Positions 4,268 to 6,085 of a stretch of 6,085 nucleotides of DNA are shown here, piece by piece. The notes under the pieces were generated by a model. It saw only the letters and a list, made by a program, of their open reading frames with translations. It did no database searches and was not told where the DNA came from. The stretch is from Gemmataceae bacterium (GTDB lineage Bacteria; Planctomycetota; Planctomycetia; Gemmatales; Gemmataceae): NCBI GenBank assembly GCA_947490035.1, contig CANLGS010000283.1, forward strand, positions 1 to 6,085, read 5' to 3'. Both the position numbers and the translations under genes were made by a program. Every line of letters starts with the position of its first letter. Within the stretch, counting starts at the first letter, position 1.

Positions 4268-6085
4268 ATGTACGGACGGATTGCTCGAACGACGGTCGGC
4301 GTCGCGGCGGTGTTCACCGCCCTGCTCGCGTGGGGCGGCTACGGGGCCGCGGCGGAAGCACCGGCGCGGGCGGCGGAGTTCCAGAAGGCGGTCGCGCCGT
4401 TCCTCGAACGGCACTGCCTCACGTGTCACGGCCCGGACCGGCAGGACGGCAAGCTGCGGCTCGACGCGCTCGACGGCGATCTCGTCAAGGGCCGGGACGC
4501 GCAAGTGTGGAACGACGTGCGCGCGAAGCTGCTGGCGGGCGCGATGCCGCCGCCGAAGCGGCCGCGCCCGCCGGTCGCGGACCTGCAGCGCGTGGTCGAT
4601 TTCTTGACCGACGGGCTGACGGCCAACGGCAAGGTCGCGCTCCGCCAGCCGCCCGACTTCAACCACCCGCGGTTCGGCAACCGCGCCGATCATGCCGACC
4701 TGTTCGCCCCGCGCCCCGGCGGCGTCGCGAGTTCGCCGGCGCGGGTGTGGCGGCTCAGTTCGTTCGGCTACACCGGCCTCACGTCGGGCCTGATCGACAC
4801 CCGCGACGCGGGCAAGAAGGGCGGGGGCGATGCGATCATCCAGCCGTTCGGTTCGGGCGGCCACGGCTTCAACGACTTCTCGGCGCTGCTCCAGATCGAC
4901 GAGCCGACGATCACCCAGCTCCTGAACAACGCGGCGACGATCGTGGAGTTTCAGACCACGGCCGGCACCCGGAAAGGCCCGCCCACGAGCGCCCCCAAGC
5001 CGTCGAAGGAACTGATCGCGCTGGTCACGGGCACCGAGCCGCCGAGCCGGGCCGAGATGGAAGCCGGTATTCGCCTCCAGTTCAAGTACGTGCTCCAGCG
5101 CGAGCCGACCGCAGACGAGGTGAAGGAGTTCACCGCGCTGATGGCGAAGAACGTCAAGGCCGCGGGCCGGACCGTGGGCGTCCGCACCGCGCTGATGGCG
5201 GTGCTGCTGTTGCCCGAAGCGCTGTACCGGATCGAACTGGGCGACGGCAAGCCGGACGCGCACGGCCGGTCGCGGCTGGCACCGCGGGAGGTCGCGTTCG
5301 CGCTGTCGTACGCCTTCACCGACCAGCGCCCGGACGCGGCCCTCCGCGCGGCGGCCGAGAGCGGCCGGCTGGACACCGCCGACGGCGTGCGCAAGGAAGT
5401 GGCGCGGCTGCTGGACGACCCGCAGTACCAGAAGCCGCGCGTCCTCCGCTTCTTTCAGGAGTACTTCGGCTACCACACGGCCCAGGACGTGTTCAAGAAC
5501 AAGTCCGATTTCAAGGACCACGCCCCGTACGTACTCGTCCGCGACACGGACCGGCTGGTCGAGTACGTTCTCGCCCGCGACAAGAACGTGCTGGTCGAAC
5601 TGCTGACGACCCGCAAGAGCTTCGTCGGTTACGACCAGAAGCCGAAAGGCACGCGGCTCAACTATCAAGAGTCTCTTGTCATCAGCGGCGACGCGTACCT
5701 GTCGTACAACCTCGACGCCCGGCCGGACCCGGCGGTGCAGCCGATCGACATGCCCGCCGGTCAGCGGATGGGCATTCTGACGCAGCCGAGTTGGCTGGTG
5801 GCGCATTCCGAGAACACCGACAACCACCCGATCTTGCGCGGCAAGTGGGTGCGCGAGCGCCTCCTCGGCGGCACGATCCCGGACCTGCCGATCACGGTCA
5901 ACGCGATGCTCCCCGACGCCCCGGAGAAGACGCTCCGCGCGCGCCTGGAGGTGACGCGCGAGGCGTACTGCTGGAGGTGCCACCAACAGATGAACCCGCT
6001 GGGCGTGCCGTTCGAGGTGTACGACCACTTCGGCCGGTTCCGCACGACGGAGTCGGTGGTCGATCCGACGAAGCCGAAGGTCAAG
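4268..6085 (+). CDS. Planctomycete cytochrome c protein with DUF1595/DUF1592/DUF1588 domains (partial, C-terminus missing)
   Basis: The frame is open for 606 codons from the ATG at 4268 to the right edge. The N-terminus is a signal peptide (hydrophobic core TVGVAAVFTALLAWGG, 9-24; likely cleavage after AAA-E near 29). A haem-binding CLTCH (50-54) lies in a short planctomycete-type cytochrome c domain (about 36-118), with AGAMPPPKRPRPP (90-102) as the usual axial-Met region. Residues about 263-325 resemble DUF1595, about 335-460 DUF1592, and about 497-595 DUF1588, with the family blocks RMGILTQPSWL (500-510), HPILRGKWVRERLLG (520-534) and NPLGVPFEVYDHFGR (576-590). A second CxxCH (CWRCH, 568-572) sits in DUF1588. 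The normally following DUF1585 would lie past the edge. The protein should be exported and probably binds haem; its pathway is unknown. In planctomycetes such genes are often followed by a DUF1552 gene, which would be outside this window. The segment about 125-240 does not look like the DUF1587 usual at that place. Confidence 0.9.
   Translation, partial: MYGRIARTTVGVAAVFTALLAWGGYGAAAEAPARAAEFQKAVAPFLERHCLTCHGPDRQDGKLRLDALDGDLVKGRDAQVWNDVRAKLLAGAMPPPKRPRPPVADLQRVVDFLTDGLTANGKVALRQPPDFNHPRFGNRADHADLFAPRPGGVASSPARVWRLSSFGYTGLTSGLIDTRDAGKKGGGDAIIQPFGSGGHGFNDFSALLQIDEPTITQLLNNAATIVEFQTTAGTRKGPPTSAPKPSKELIALVTGTEPPSRAEMEAGIRLQFKYVLQREPTADEVKEFTALMAKNVKAAGRTVGVRTALMAVLLLPEALYRIELGDGKPDAHGRSRLAPREVAFALSYAFTDQRPDAALRAAAESGRLDTADGVRKEVARLLDDPQYQKPRVLRFFQEYFGYHTAQDVFKNKSDFKDHAPYVLVRDTDRLVEYVLARDKNVLVELLTTRKSFVGYDQKPKGTRLNYQESLVISGDAYLSYNLDARPDPAVQPIDMPAGQRMGILTQPSWLVAHSENTDNHPILRGKWVRERLLGGTIPDLPITVNAMLPDAPEKTLRARLEVTREAYCWRCHQQMNPLGVPFEVYDHFGRFRTTESVVDPTKPKVK

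Noticed and set aside
4205..6028. 607-codon open frame on the minus strand opposite the cytochrome c gene
   Set aside because: It mirrors a gene with clear CxxCH, DUF1592 and DUF1588 motifs. Its translation is Arg/Val/His/Leu-rich with no recognisable domain, as expected for antisense frames in GC-rich DNA.

Overview
The window looks like chromosomal DNA of a GC-rich planctomycete, most likely from the Gemmata/Gemmataceae group. Three gene families support this. One is a TIGR02996 'repeat-companion' protein with leucine-rich-repeat-like sequence. One is a secreted PF06439 (DUF1080, 3-keto-disaccharide hydrolase) protein. One is a planctomycete-type cytochrome c protein with DUF1595/DUF1592/DUF1588 domains. 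The assignment rests on family recognition, not on a database search.

Layout from left to right. A minus-strand TIGR02996/LRR-like gene (656 to beyond base 1) is cut by the left edge. A 180-bp gap follows, holding a perfect 28-bp inverted repeat and a four-tract G-rich motif. Next is a minus-strand FkbM-type methyltransferase with an added C-terminal beta-rich domain (2015 to 837). A short divergent promoter region (2016-2146) leads to the plus-strand PF06439 gene (2147-2890). The 146-bp gap between convergent genes is nearly filled by a second, unrelated inverted repeat with 36-bp arms (2912-3022). Then comes a minus-strand phage-type P-loop ATPase of the AAA_24 kind (4011 to 3037). A 256-bp divergent spacer with an AT-rich island and a perfect TATAAT separates it from the plus-strand cytochrome c/DUF1592/DUF1588 gene (4268 to beyond 6085), which is cut by the right edge.

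The five genes do not form one evident operon. The two secreted plus-strand proteins fit the polysaccharide- and sugar-degrading, envelope-rich lifestyle of planctomycetes. The methyltransferase suggests glycan or small-molecule tailoring. The ATPase looks like an isolated phage-derived recombination gene. I see no clear undescribed multi-gene system. The items most worth a second look are the two REPIN/MITE-like inverted repeats, the G-quadruplex motif, the C-terminal extension of the methyltransferase, the orphan phage ATPase, and the missing DUF1587-like segment in the cytochrome protein.
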